A stretch of DNA of 64,000 nucleotides from Superficieibacter sp. 1612_C1 (GCF_015234305.1 NZ_JADGMI010000006.1:390261-454260), one strand, 5' to 3'. Positions 30,426 to 39,114 are shown, counted from the stretch's first letter. Notes: generated by a model from the letters alone, not told the origin. Numbers and translations: made by a program.

Positions 30426-30710
30426 TCAGTCGGACAGCTTTGCGAAGTACGCCGCAGCTTTTTTTAATATGTCCCGTTCGTCGGTAACCCGTTTCAGCTC
30501 TTTCTGGAGACGGCGGATCTCGGCCTGAGCATCTGACTGTTCTTTATTAGTGGAAGAATCCGGACCGTACTTCTTTATCCAGGCATAAAGGCTGTGGGTG
30601 GTGATATCGAGACGTGTTGCAACGCTGGCAACAGAATAACCGCGATCAACAACCTGTTTGACTGCTTCAGTTTTAAACTCTTCGGGATAACGCTTACCGC
30701 TCATGGGCAC
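30426..30710 (-). CDS. IS3-family transposase OrfA
   Basis: 94 residues with a helix-turn-helix (GYSVASVATRLDITTHSLYAW) and a C-terminal leucine-zipper-like coiled coil (EIRRLQKELKRVTDERDILK). OrfA binds the IS ends and regulates transposition; it feeds the frameshift into OrfB. Confidence 0.9.
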   Translation of the reverse strand: MPMSGKRYPEEFKTEAVKQVVDRGYSVASVATRLDITTHSLYAWIKKYGPDSSTNKEQSDAQAEIRRLQKELKRVTDERDILKKAAAYFAKLSD

Positions 30711-30771
30711 CTCTCTTTAAGCCATCTTAAATGACTCTGAGGTGTCTGTTAAACCCATGGCGATTCAATAT

Positions 30772-30942
30772 CCGTTTCCAGAGGTTAAACGGATTTACCA
30801 CCCGAAGGTATCCTCTCTCAGGCTGCGAGGATTTTCCGGTCACCCGAAGGTGTTTCTCTCAGACCGGTAAAACGTTGGCTGGCAGTCACCCGAAGGCGCT
30901 CCTCTCAGACTGCCGGAGCATTAGCTGGTTGCATGTAGCAAC
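30772..30942 (+). ncRNA. STAXI-like pseudoknot array, copy 2
   Basis: Same build as copy 1 and almost identical over about 200 bases. Here module 3 is intact (GGCAGT with ACTGCC, GCTCC with GGAGC), while module 2 has one changed pair (GTTTC against AAAAC). The IS3 element ends 4 bases before it, removing the spacer and leader present in copies 1 and 3. Confidence 0.65.
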
Positions 30943-31108
30943 AAGTAAGCCTGTCTATTTTCAGAGCAAATAGTGATTATGTCAACCTGGGTATCAAATG
31001 GGTATACCTATTAAATACTATCCAGTTTATTGGTAGAATATAAATAAGTTACCACTTAAATGATACCGATTGGAATGTGACTATTTTAATGTTACTGCCG
31101 GAGGAACT
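30943..31108. other. Possible res/promoter region of the serine recombinase
   Basis: AT-rich, with GGTATCA at 30990 matched by TGATACC at 31061 and a GGTATACC palindrome at 31001. This could be recombination half-sites or a promoter region for the gene that follows. Weak evidence. Confidence 0.3.
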
Positions 31109-31726
31109 TTGTTTATATTTGGATATCTTCGTGCTTCAACTCAGGAACAGGATGCACTGCGTGCAAAATCGAGGCTCAAGGACTTTGCTCAACAACACAA
31201 TCATCGCATTGCTGGCTGGTATGTTGAAAATGCTTCAGGCGCAGCATTGCACCGACCGGAACTGATGAGACTGCTTCAGGATACAGAGCCAGGGGATGCG
31301 ATACTTATAGAACAAGTAGATCGGCTTTCACGCCTGGATGATAATGGCTGGGAATCTTTAAAAAAGATGATTAATGAGAAATCGCTTTCAATAATAAGCC
31401 TTGATTTGCCTACAAGTCACATTGCCCTGTCCACACCATCAGCTTATGACTTTACTCATAGTATGCTCCGGGCAGTGAATAATATGATGCTGGACATGTT
31501 AGCTGCTATCGCCCGTAAAGATTATGAAGATCGTCGCAGAAGGCAGATGGAAGGAATTACAGCCGCCAAGGAAAAAGGGAAATACAGGGGGAGGCTAGCA
31601 GATAAGGAAAAACATGAGTTAATTAGAACGCTTCGCAAGAAAAACGGAAAATCAATAAATGAAACGGCAAGGCTCGCCGGCGTTTCACGCATGACAGTTA
31701 TTCGAGCATGTAAAGATACGGATTGA
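31109..31726 (+). CDS. Serine recombinase (resolvase/invertase family)
   Basis: About 205 residues. The catalytic N-terminal domain starts IFGYLRASTQEQDAL with the nucleophile Ser, followed by the Arg-containing EQVDRLSRLDDNGWE. A long helix leads to the C-terminal helix-turn-helix (INETARLAGVSRMTVIRACK). I chose the TTG at 31109, since GGAGG lies 4 bases before it and the family N-terminus begins there; a TTG at 31070 is less likely. It probably resolves dimers or inverts DNA within this region. Confidence 0.8.
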   Translation: MFIFGYLRASTQEQDALRAKSRLKDFAQQHNHRIAGWYVENASGAALHRPELMRLLQDTEPGDAILIEQVDRLSRLDDNGWESLKKMINEKSLSIISLDLPTSHIALSTPSAYDFTHSMLRAVNNMMLDMLAAIARKDYEDRRRRQMEGITAAKEKGKYRGRLADKEKHELIRTLRKKNGKSINETARLAGVSRMTVIRACKDTD

Positions 31727-31737
31727 AATTTAGAAAA

Positions 31738-31762
31738 GCCACAGCCCTGAATGAGCTGTGGC
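31738..31762 (-). terminator. Hairpin terminator between convergent recombinase genes
   Basis: GCCACAGC...GCTGTGGC; on the minus strand it is followed by TTTTC, so it mainly serves the tyrosine recombinase gene. Confidence 0.55.
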
Positions 31763-31794
31763 GCTACGTCCTGAAAATTCAGTAAAGAAACAAC

Positions 31795-32694
31795 TTATTC
31801 TGTTTCACCGCGAAAATAAACTTGTTTAATATAACGACCACGGCCATCTCCATGCCCCAAATCCATCGATACTAATGCTTCAGCTTCGTCGCGGCTCATT
31901 CCATTTTTAATATGATGATTTACAGCATCACGTGAATAAGCGTAACGCAAACTATGCGGGGCATTTTTACCATTCATCCCTGCCTCTCGTACAATATTTC
32001 GGTAACGATCTATTGCAGTATGCAGAGAAGGTTTATCAATCAGTTTTCCGTTATGTTCACTGACATAATGAATTGCCTTATCAAGAATTGATAAAACTTT
32101 TTCACGATTGAAAACTGTTGTTTCTCTCGGCCGCCCGCCTTTAGTCCCGAAAACAACACGGACACGCTCATTATTGTTAATCAATGACTGCTTCCATGTT
32201 TTTAACGACTTTGCGGACTGCACGGTTTCTTCTGTTCTCAATCCAAGGTATCTTGAAAGTTGTACCGCGAGCGCAACACCTTCATCTTTTTTAAGCGCAA
32301 AATTCACAACCGCATTAAGTTTTTCATCTGTAATAGGAAGTTTAGTGCCATCCCGGTTAGCACCAGAAATTCCCAGGGCCTGATTACTCAGGCTGGTATG
32401 ATTGGGATCGGCCAGTTTATTTCTTCCTGCTGATAATAAAACAGAGCGGATAGCAGACATCTCATTCTGTAACGTCCTGAGAGACAAACTGTCTGCCTTC
32501 CTGCTCTCAATATATTTTTCAATATGGGAAGTTTTGATATGTTTTACGTCCCTAATCTGAATATTCAGTTCAGACAGACGTTCAGAAAAACGTTCTGCAA
32601 TTCTTGAGCGGTCAGCCACAGTTTTATAACTTCCCCTTCCCTGACGAGCAAGTGTGACAAGTTGTTTGCACAGCTGTTTACTGAATCTGGACAT
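31795..32694 (-). CDS. Tyrosine recombinase (XerDC-like integrase)
   Basis: 299 residues. The N-terminal SAM-like DNA-binding region starts MSRFSKQLCKQLV. The catalytic domain shows RYLGLRTEETV (first Arg), HSLRYAYSRDAV (H-x-x-R) and the Tyr in GRGRYIKQVYF. The start at 32694 is chosen because the ribosome binding region AGGA and GGAG precede it; an earlier in-frame ATG is less supported. A STAXI array about 700 bases upstream fits the STAXI-XerDC association. It differs clearly from the P4-type integrase at 59695. Confidence 0.8.
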   Translation of the reverse strand: MSRFSKQLCKQLVTLARQGRGSYKTVADRSRIAERFSERLSELNIQIRDVKHIKTSHIEKYIESRKADSLSLRTLQNEMSAIRSVLLSAGRNKLADPNHTSLSNQALGISGANRDGTKLPITDEKLNAVVNFALKKDEGVALAVQLSRYLGLRTEETVQSAKSLKTWKQSLINNNERVRVVFGTKGGRPRETTVFNREKVLSILDKAIHYVSEHNGKLIDKPSLHTAIDRYRNIVREAGMNGKNAPHSLRYAYSRDAVNHHIKNGMSRDEAEALVSMDLGHGDGRGRYIKQVYFRGETE

Positions 32695-32915
32695 TCCTAT
32701 ATCTCCACAGGGATACACGTCCCTCGGCTTGTAAATAAGCGGACGGATCTGTACCCCAGTAATTCATCCCCGACGACACGGTTGCTTTTGCGCTTCCTGC
32801 GTCTCAACTGGTATCTGTGCATCGGGGCGGCGAATTGTTGAGTTCTTGCGAGGCACCCCAGATCTCTGATCTGTTTGCTGCTTATGCAGAGCTGACTTAC
32901 GTCAAGCTGCCTCCA

Positions 32916-32934
32916 ACACTACTGTTCGTAGTGT
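32916..32934. repeat. Perfect hairpin
   Basis: ACACTAC-TGTTC-GTAGTGT, seven pairs. There is no T-run on either side, so not an obvious terminator. Confidence 0.6.
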
Positions 32935-33080
32935 CGCCATCGATACCGAGTCGATTTCCTCCTTACTGATAATTGAACGTTCAGACGGCCTTCCGTCGTG
33001 CTTACGTTGATGTAAAAGTGAGTTTAATACCGTACTAACACGGACTACATGTTGGTCAGATGGTAGTAAAACGTTGAAAA

Positions 33081-33095
33081 CCACGTCGTACGTGG
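33081..33095. repeat. Perfect palindrome
   Basis: CCACGT-CGT-ACGTGG, 16 bases before the long hairpin at 33111. Confidence 0.5.
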
Positions 33096-33110
33096 GTTGA
33101 GACGTTATGC

Positions 33111-33164
33111 GCTGCGCGCGTCACTTGGTAGTGTCTTCGCCACTTCACAAGTGACGCCGCGCAG
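33111..33164. repeat. Long hairpin with 17-bp stem
   Basis: GCTGCGCGCGTCACTTG (33111-33127) pairs with 33147-33164 with a single bulged base. Inside, AGTG pairs with CACT around a TCTTCGC loop. It is the strongest fold in the gene-free stretch. Confidence 0.65.
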
Positions 33165-33395
33165 CTTCGTGCTCCTAATGCAACTCCGTAAGCGGCCAAA
33201 TGTGCCAAATGGCCTTATCCGTCGATGCAAAAGTCGTACGAAACTCAGGGCGTATCCCTGGCAAGAATCATAACGTAGTGAAAGATCAGAGCCTGATTCA
33301 GCTCCTTTAATGACAATTCAACATCAGGAAGATGTGAATCATTGAGGCGTTAGCCGGCCAGTTTTTGGTCGGTGACCTTATCCACATTAGTGGCC

Positions 33396-33570
33396 CCCGT
33401 TTTCAAAGGTTAAACGGGTTTACCGCCATAAGGCGTCCCTCTCAGGTATGTGGGACATTAGCTGGCAGTCACCCGAAGGCGCTTCTCTCAGACCGCTGAA
33501 GCATTGGCTGGTAACCGCCCGAAGGCACCCCTCTCAGGTTACAGGGGTTTTGGATGGTCGCCGTAGCGAC
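33396..33570 (+). ncRNA. STAXI-like pseudoknot array, divergent copy
   Basis: Entry hairpin CCCGTTT...AAACGGG, three modules and an exit hairpin GTCGC...GCGAC. Module 1 pairs TACC/GGTA and GTCCC/GGGAC; module 2 pairs GCTTC/GAAGC with one A-arm mismatch; module 3 pairs GTAACC/GGTTAC and ACCCC/GGGGT. The box and TCTCAG loop are kept while stem sequences differ from the other copies, which supports the fold. Confidence 0.65.
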
Positions 33571-33625
33571 TTCTAATGCACTGGTGATGTTAGCAACGCC
33601 TCAGATGATCGTCAACTTTCTTATA

Positions 33626-34324
33626 TTATTCATTGTTAGGGTCTGCATATATCACCATTCCAACAGACATTAGATCCTCAACGTCATTAGCAAGAAAAGG
33701 TATAAAAGATTTGCTTTGAATTTTTTCTACTATACCTTGCCCAACGACTATAGGTACGTATTGATAGCCAGGAAAAATATCATTTGGCTTACCTACCAGC
33801 ACACCTCCAGTATATTCATGGCAATCAGGAAATACATTTGAAAGAGTACTCAGATATGAAATATCAATCAAATGACCAGTATCTGTTGTATACCAGGCAT
33901 GAAGATTTAGAGCAGGCGTCTCAGAAAAATCTTCGGGCTGAAATCCCTTGTTGGACCATTTTTCAAATTCATCATATGTGGGATTATAAAGCCATTTATC
34001 TCCCTTCCATAATTGACCGACTGTCGTCCAAATTTTACAGCCAAGTGCGGATTCAAAATATGGCTGAAGGAAATGACACCACTTGAGACATTGCCCTGCT
34101 GAAAAAGAGAAGCTATCCACTTCTGCTTCATGACACACTTTTGCCATCATATTATGATAATCCAATTCACCATCCTTCAAATCCGTTATTGAACCTTCAT
34201 TAAAGCCCAGCCCTTTTGTAAATTTTAATGCATGCTCAAAGTTGGCTCTGTAATCCAGAGTTTCGTCACACTCTATAATTCGGCCTTTATATTTATTATG
34301 GAAATAGGACAAGAGATTAAACAC
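33626..34324 (-). CDS. Hypothetical AT-rich cytoplasmic protein
   Basis: 232 residues, not recognised. There is no signal peptide or membrane segment. It is rich in Trp, Tyr and Cys and has a central TVGQLWKGDKWLYNPTYDEF segment; overall it looks like a globular enzyme or immunity-type protein. Base composition is clearly more AT-rich than the ICE backbone, as is the next gene, suggesting separate acquisition. It lies 60 bases before the lipoprotein gene's end and probably forms a two-gene unit with it. Confidence 0.6.
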   Translation of the reverse strand: MFNLLSYFHNKYKGRIIECDETLDYRANFEHALKFTKGLGFNEGSITDLKDGELDYHNMMAKVCHEAEVDSFSFSAGQCLKWCHFLQPYFESALGCKIWTTVGQLWKGDKWLYNPTYDEFEKWSNKGFQPEDFSETPALNLHAWYTTDTGHLIDISYLSTLSNVFPDCHEYTGGVLVGKPNDIFPGYQYVPIVVGQGIVEKIQSKSFIPFLANDVEDLMSVGMVIYADPNNE

Positions 34325-34384
34325 ACTTACTCCTTATAGATTTATGAGTGCGGATATAGCAATATCCACACCCTTAATAATTAG

Positions 34385-34930
34385 TTACTTCCCTTCAGCT
34401 ACATTCTTAATATTTTGCATTAAATCCTGCAAGCCGCTACTTGCGAGTCTTTGCTTTGAAGAAGAACTGTACGTTATATGAATACGACTACCTGACCCAT
34501 TTTTTTCTAGCTCAATAGTTAGGTGATCATCATAGTCGCCCCAATCTGAGCCCATTTTATAATAACTTCCAGTCATCGCATCCCATTCCTGATTACTATC
34601 GGTAATTGCGCTGGCAGTCCATTCGCCATCGTTATTTTTTTCTCTAATTGATCTCAGTTCATCATTAGAGATAAACTTAAACTTCCTTTTAATTCTTGCT
34701 GCTGCAGTATCAACATCTACTGGTACAGTATAACTTTTAGAGGTCGATTCTTTTTTTTCTGAAGGAGATACTTTCATACGCTGCTCATCATTTCCTGAGG
34801 AGTTACCTCTCAGGGAATTCATTATTCCTGAGGCACCATCACTGATTTTCTGGTTTGTAGTTGCTATATCATTCATACTACAAGCTGTTACGAGAACAGG
34901 TAGTATTAAAATAGTATATAGACCCTTCAT
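34385..34930 (-). CDS. Lipoprotein, paralogue of the ICE lipoprotein at 55255
   Basis: 181 residues. The lipoprotein signal MKGLYTILILPVLVTAC gives a lipobox with Cys17. The C-terminal 110 residues share long stretches with the backbone lipoprotein (VPVDVDTAAARIKRKFKFIS, YYKMGSDWG, EKNGSGSR). It is AT-rich, unlike its paralogue, so it was probably acquired from a different element. Function unknown; the family sits next to topB in the ICE backbone. Confidence 0.75.
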   Translation of the reverse strand: MKGLYTILILPVLVTACSMNDIATTNQKISDGASGIMNSLRGNSSGNDEQRMKVSPSEKKESTSKSYTVPVDVDTAAARIKRKFKFISNDELRSIREKNNDGEWTASAITDSNQEWDAMTGSYYKMGSDWGDYDDHLTIELEKNGSGSRIHITYSSSSKQRLASSGLQDLMQNIKNVAEGK

Positions 34931-35082
34931 ATTCCTTTTTTCTCCCTATTTTTACCGTGAAAATAACAGCTTTAGTACGACTTACTATTCCGTCACATTG
35001 TAACAGACTGTAAAACCCTGCCGTATTGTATAATGAAAGTCAATGATGAGGTATACCAAATGGCTGGGCGTAAAAAGGAAGC

Positions 35083-36117
35083 TCACTTCACTTTAATTAT
35101 ATCACTTAGCTTAGTCGTGAAGGCGGGGGAAAGCCTTTCTCTGCGCATCTTCCAGCCCATAGATGCATCTTTAATACCTTGCCCTGCAAACCAAACAGAG
35201 CCTTTGCCTGAATGGTTAATGCTGTCTATTAATGTCATCAGCTCTTCGCTGTTACGATGAGGCTGAAAGTCATCAAAAAGGGTCAATTGAGATACGGCAG
35301 CGCTTCGGAAATCAGTGAGCATCACGCCAGCACGATGATAACGGTGCCCTGGTACAAATATCGTATCAAATGCCTTTATAGCCGCGTTAATGATATCCCG
35401 TGAATCCTGAGCGGGTACAGCAAGCTCTGTTACCGCCTGATTCTTATAAAACACCTCATTTTCTGAGAAAGGGCTGGTACTGATGAAAACTGCTACCCGT
35501 TTACAAAATTGATGCTCTGCACGGAGTTTTTCTGCTGCACGTTCAGCATGAGCGCAAATGGCCTGATGCAGGCTGACTTCGTCCGACGGTTTTTCTCCAA
35601 AAGATCGGGAGCATATGATTTGTTCTTTTGGGGCAGTAAATTCTTCTAAACCGAGGCAAGGAATACCGTTCAGCTCTCTGACCGTGCGCTCAACAACTAC
35701 TGAGAACTGTTTACGAATGAATGAAGGCGACAGCTCAGCCAGCTGAAGTGCATTGTTAATGCCCATAAACTGTAATTTTTTACCCAGCCGCCGTCCTATA
35801 CCCCAGACCTCCTCAACTGGTACTAAAGCCATTAACTTACGCTGACGCTGTCTGTCACTGAGATCTACCACACCTCGCGTTGCGGGCCAGCGCTTACTTG
35901 CATACTGAGCCAGTTTGGCGAGCGTTTTTGTAGGGCCTATTCCCACTCCCACAGTCAGATGTGTTCTTCGCTTAATCTGATCACGTATCTGATGGCCAAA
36001 CACCTCAAGCGATAACAGATTACGCATACCCGTAAGATCACAAAAAGCTTCATCGATACTGTAAATTTCCACACGCGGAGTCAGTAACTGCAAAATAGTC
36101 ATCACTCTGTCTGACAT
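35083..36117 (-). pseudogene. UmuC-like Y-family DNA polymerase, 5'-truncated
   Basis: The frame matches UmuC from YSIDEAFCDLTG on, including the GIGPTKTLAKLAQY, WGIGRRLGKKL and C-terminal beta-clamp type (LTLFDD) parts. About 80 N-terminal residues are missing, including the first catalytic Asp of the DVNSFYAS motif. Homology stops at ADMSDRVM and the sequence upstream is unrelated, so the copy was cut at about 36130. The truncated protein cannot be an active polymerase. No umuD partner or LexA box stands before it. Confidence 0.8.
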
Positions 36118-36166
36118 ATCAGCATTTATGTGGAATACAATTTCAACAGCTTAATTAGTAACCGAC

Positions 36167-37450
36167 TCAAAGCACGCGCGCTTTAGGTATGTCAGACCAG
36201 CGCGTGGTCCAAGCAGGGCTTAGCATTTCACGTTTCATTTTCCATTCGGTATTAATGCCCTGGCCCGCAAACCATACATTTCCCATTCCGGACTGGTTGA
36301 TATCATCCAGTACCTTCATCAGCTGTGCGCTATTGGCCCGCGGCTGGTTATCTTCAAACAGATTGAGCTGGCTTACACCGTTTGGAGTGAAGTTATCAAG
36401 CATGATACCTGCTTTCATGTACCTTCGACCCTCAAGCCAGATACGGTCAAGTGATCGCATCGCAGATTCAATAATGTCACGCGTGTCCTGTGTTGGCAGC
36501 GTCAGTTTCTCACCAGCGCTGTTCCCGTAAAAAACCTCACCGTTTGCGTGTGGCGACGTCCGGATAAACACACCGATGTTGCGACAGTACTGACGTTCCC
36601 CGCGCAGTTTTTCCGCTGCGCGCGCAGCGTACTGACACAGCGCCTGCTGCATAGCGACTTTTGAGGTAATTCGCTCGCCGAAGCTGCGGCTACAGACAAT
36701 CTGCTGTTTTGCCGGTGGCAGCTCTTCGAGCGGAATACATGATTCACCGTTCAGCTCGCGTACGGTGCGCTCCAGCACCACGGAAAAGTTATCGCGAATG
36801 AACTTCGGACGCGCGCGTGATAGCTGCAGAGCAGTTTCGATGCCTATAAGGTTGAGTCGTTTACCGATACGCCGTCCCACGCCCCATATTTCCTCAACGG
36901 GCTGGTTAGCCAGCAGGGTTTCAGTACGTTTCGGATTACCTGGCGTAAGCGCCAGTACGCCGCGAAACTGCTTCCACTCCTTGCCCGCCCACTGGGCCGA
37001 TTTTGCCAGTGTTTTGGTCGGCCCCATGCCGATACCGACGGTGAGACCCGTTGTGGTAAAGACATGCGCACGCAGGCGACGGCCAAAAGTTTCGAAGTTC
37101 TCACAGCCGTCAATACCGGTGAGATCCAGAAACATCTCATCAATGCTGTACTGCTCGACGCGTGGCGTTATCTCTTCAAGCGCGGTCATTACTCTCTGGC
37201 TGAGGCTGTGATAAAGCGCGTAATTGGAGCTGAACACGTGCACCTTTTCCGGATAATCCTGTGTTTTTACCTCAAACCATGGCGCACCCATTTTGATGCC
37301 AAGCGCTTTTGCGCCAGCGGAGCGTGCAATGACGCATCCGTCGTTGTTGCTGAGCACTAGCACAGGTCTGCCACGCAGGTCCGGGCGGAACAGCGTCTCG
37401 CAGCTGGCATAGAATGAATTAACGTCAGCCAGGCCGAACATGGACATCAT
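36167..37450 (-). CDS. umuC: UmuC-like subunit of translesion polymerase V
   Basis: About 427 residues (424 if the ATG at 37441 is used; three close ATGs follow GGAG). FGLADVNSFYASCE holds the first catalytic Asp, YSIDEMFLDLTG the other acidic residues, followed by helix-hairpin-helix motifs (WGVGRRIGKRLNLIG) and a C-terminal clamp-binding motif (QLNLFED). With UmuD' it makes error-prone polymerase V, which copies past DNA lesions and raises mutation rate. It follows umuD by 32 bases and shares its SOS control. Confidence 0.9.
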   Translation of the reverse strand: MMSMFGLADVNSFYASCETLFRPDLRGRPVLVLSNNDGCVIARSAGAKALGIKMGAPWFEVKTQDYPEKVHVFSSNYALYHSLSQRVMTALEEITPRVEQYSIDEMFLDLTGIDGCENFETFGRRLRAHVFTTTGLTVGIGMGPTKTLAKSAQWAGKEWKQFRGVLALTPGNPKRTETLLANQPVEEIWGVGRRIGKRLNLIGIETALQLSRARPKFIRDNFSVVLERTVRELNGESCIPLEELPPAKQQIVCSRSFGERITSKVAMQQALCQYAARAAEKLRGERQYCRNIGVFIRTSPHANGEVFYGNSAGEKLTLPTQDTRDIIESAMRSLDRIWLEGRRYMKAGIMLDNFTPNGVSQLNLFEDNQPRANSAQLMKVLDDINQSGMGNVWFAGQGINTEWKMKREMLSPAWTTRWSDIPKARVL

Positions 37451-37482
37451 GATCTCCGCCGTGTGTAGATAACCCGCACATA

Positions 37483-37923
37483 TCAGTTTCTCCGGCGCGG
37501 AGTGTGCACGAAGTGCGCCACTACGCCGAAAATTTCCAGGGTATCCGGGTCTGGGATAATAACAGGATAGGCGGGATTCATCGGCTGCAATACCGGCCCT
37601 TTCTGGGTAATAAGAAGGCGCTTGACCGTAAATTCGCCGTACAGTACAGCGATAACCACGTCGCCGTGCTCAGGCCTGAGTGCCCGATCGACTATCAGCA
37701 GATCGCCGTCGTAAAGTCCTATATCCTGCATGCTGTTGCCCTGTGCGCGCAGGAAAAAGGTGCTTGCCCTGTGGGCTATTAGATATTCGTTTAAGTCGAG
37801 TTCCTGCTCCGCATAGTCCTGGCAAGGAGAGGGAAAACCGCAGGGTACGCGTTCCAGGAAAAGGGGCCTGTAGCTGGGCGGCGGATTATCCGCCGGGTGC
37901 ATCAACTCAAAGGCGTGAAACAT
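37483..37923 (-). CDS. umuD: UmuD/MucA-like SOS mutagenesis protein
   Basis: 146 residues. The Cys-Gly bond in VPCGFPSP is the self-cleavage site; the Ser in GNSMQDIGLYDGD and the Lys in GEFTVKRLL form the catalytic dyad of the LexA/UmuD peptidase family. RecA filaments trigger cleavage to UmuD', which activates UmuC. The start at 37923 gives the family N-terminus (MFHAFELMHP); the longer frame would cross the LexA box. Confidence 0.9.
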   Translation of the reverse strand: MFHAFELMHPADNPPPSYRPLFLERVPCGFPSPCQDYAEQELDLNEYLIAHRASTFFLRAQGNSMQDIGLYDGDLLIVDRALRPEHGDVVIAVLYGEFTVKRLLITQKGPVLQPMNPAYPVIIPDPDTLEIFGVVAHFVHTPRRRN

Positions 37924-37943
37924 AGCAAAAATCCCTGTCAAAA

Positions 37944-37963
37944 TGCTGTACGTATTTACAGTA
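37944..37963. promoter_or_regulatory. LexA (SOS) box before umuD
   Basis: TGCTGTACGTATTTACAGTA keeps the CTGT-N8-ACAG core and lies 21 bases before the umuD start, where LexA would block the promoter. Confidence 0.8.
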
Positions 37964-38116
37964 GTATTGTCTGACTTTACGGACGAAGCAAGAAGCGTGG
38001 GGCGACACAAATATCATTAAAATAATGGACTATTGATTTATTTGAATTTATAGCGGAACGACAGCTCGTAAAACAAGCAGCTATCAGGACTTTCTGTGTC
38101 AGGGCATGTTAAAAAT

Positions 38117-39016
38117 TTATTTTGATTCAGGAAAGATCTTACTTAGTCTGTTCAGTACTTCACTTATGCCCCTGCTGACAATCCGATCCTCCCGCATCAC
38201 TGTCCCCAGAGTCCGGTGAAGCGATGGCGTTACTGAGTAAAGACTGAGACCCTGCCTTTCTTCATGACTTGCAACGGACATACGGGGAACGATGCTGTAA
38301 CCCAGGCCGGAACGAACCATCCTTTTAATGGCTTCAATACTGCCAAGCTCCATAACCGGGCTGACAGTATGCCCTGCATCGCTGAACCATCCGTCAATCA
38401 GATCGCGTGTGGCACTTCCGGGTTCAAATACAATCAGCGGCAGTGGCAAAAGGGTATCAGGAGACAGCGGTTTTGCACTCTGCTCCGAGGTGTCCTTTTC
38501 CATGATTACAACAAACTCATCCGTACCCAGCGGGCTGACACTCAGGCATTTACCGGCTGCCGGCAGCGTTACCAGACCAATATCTATACGGTTTTCCTCC
38601 ACTCCCCGTACAATATCTGAAGTATTGCCTGTGCGTACATCCACCTTCAGCAGGGGATGGGTCTGTCGAAGTTGCTGCAGTAAGTGAGGTAGCAGATGGA
38701 TACAGGCTGTTGCGCCTGTGCCGACAGTAACGGTGCCGGTTATTTCGTCTGAATGCAGGGAAACCGCTTCAACCGCTCCGCTTACCACCGCATCAATTTT
38801 CATGCAGTGTTCAGCGAGAGTCAAACCGGCAGTCGTTGGTCTTACTCCCCGGCTGGTTCGCTCAATAAGCCTGACCTTAAGCGTCTGCTCCAGCTGTCTT
38901 ATCTGCAGGCTCACTGCCGGTTGCGACAAGCCAAGTACTTCTGCCGCCCCCGAGAAACTGCCCCGGCTGATGACCAGCCTGAAGGTAGCCAGATGATCGA
39001 GGTTCAGTGTTGCCAT
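38117..39016 (-). CDS. LysR-family transcription regulator
   Basis: 299 residues. The N-terminal helix-turn-helix (GSFSGAAEVLGLSQPAVSLQ) is typical, followed by a periplasmic-binding-protein-like effector domain (VTVGTGATACIHLLPHLLQQ onward). It is divergent from the acetyltransferase/MFS pair and probably controls it. The effector is unknown. Confidence 0.85.
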   Translation of the reverse strand: MATLNLDHLATFRLVISRGSFSGAAEVLGLSQPAVSLQIRQLEQTLKVRLIERTSRGVRPTTAGLTLAEHCMKIDAVVSGAVEAVSLHSDEITGTVTVGTGATACIHLLPHLLQQLRQTHPLLKVDVRTGNTSDIVRGVEENRIDIGLVTLPAAGKCLSVSPLGTDEFVVIMEKDTSEQSAKPLSPDTLLPLPLIVFEPGSATRDLIDGWFSDAGHTVSPVMELGSIEAIKRMVRSGLGYSIVPRMSVASHEERQGLSLYSVTPSLHRTLGTVMREDRIVSRGISEVLNRLSKIFPESK

Positions 39017-39114
39017 GCCAAAGTTTTCCTCATAACGCTGATAAGCCCTGCTGCCTGTCTGAAATGATTCATCCGGGTTAGTCTCTGTTTCTGATCTGAA
39101 AGGGAGCTGTACTG

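Larger units (their letters stand above)
29539..30767 (-). mobile_element. IS3-family insertion sequence (IS51-like subgroup)
   Basis: The 1229-bp element has imperfect inverted ends: TGAATCGCCACGG at the left and, read inward from the right, TGAATCGCCATGG, with a second matched block AGACAC. The flanks (TAC left, ATA right) show no target duplication. The left flank is the cut nuclease gene and the right flank starts inside a STAXI array, so a deletion next to the IS is likely. The exact IS name is not certain. Confidence 0.85.
32719..33395. other. Gene-free stretch upstream of the integrase
   Basis: No convincing gene on either strand; a 60-codon open frame at 32902-33084 shows no protein-like features. 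The stretch holds several perfect or near-perfect hairpins, listed separately, and leads into a STAXI array. It may be a recombination or replication region or a structured RNA. Confidence 0.5.

Noticed and set aside
32902..33084. 60-codon open frame on the minus strand
   Set aside because: No ribosome binding site, and it lies across hairpins in the gene-free stretch.
33344..33602. Integron attC site
   Set aside because: GCGTTAGC-like bases are present, but the conserved RYYYAAC/GTTRRRY pair in the right order and spacing is not, and the nearby integrase is not an integron integrase.
35033..35260. 75-codon open frame on the plus strand
   Set aside because: Most of it is antisense to the truncated umuC, and the first 17 codons alone show no RBS or family.
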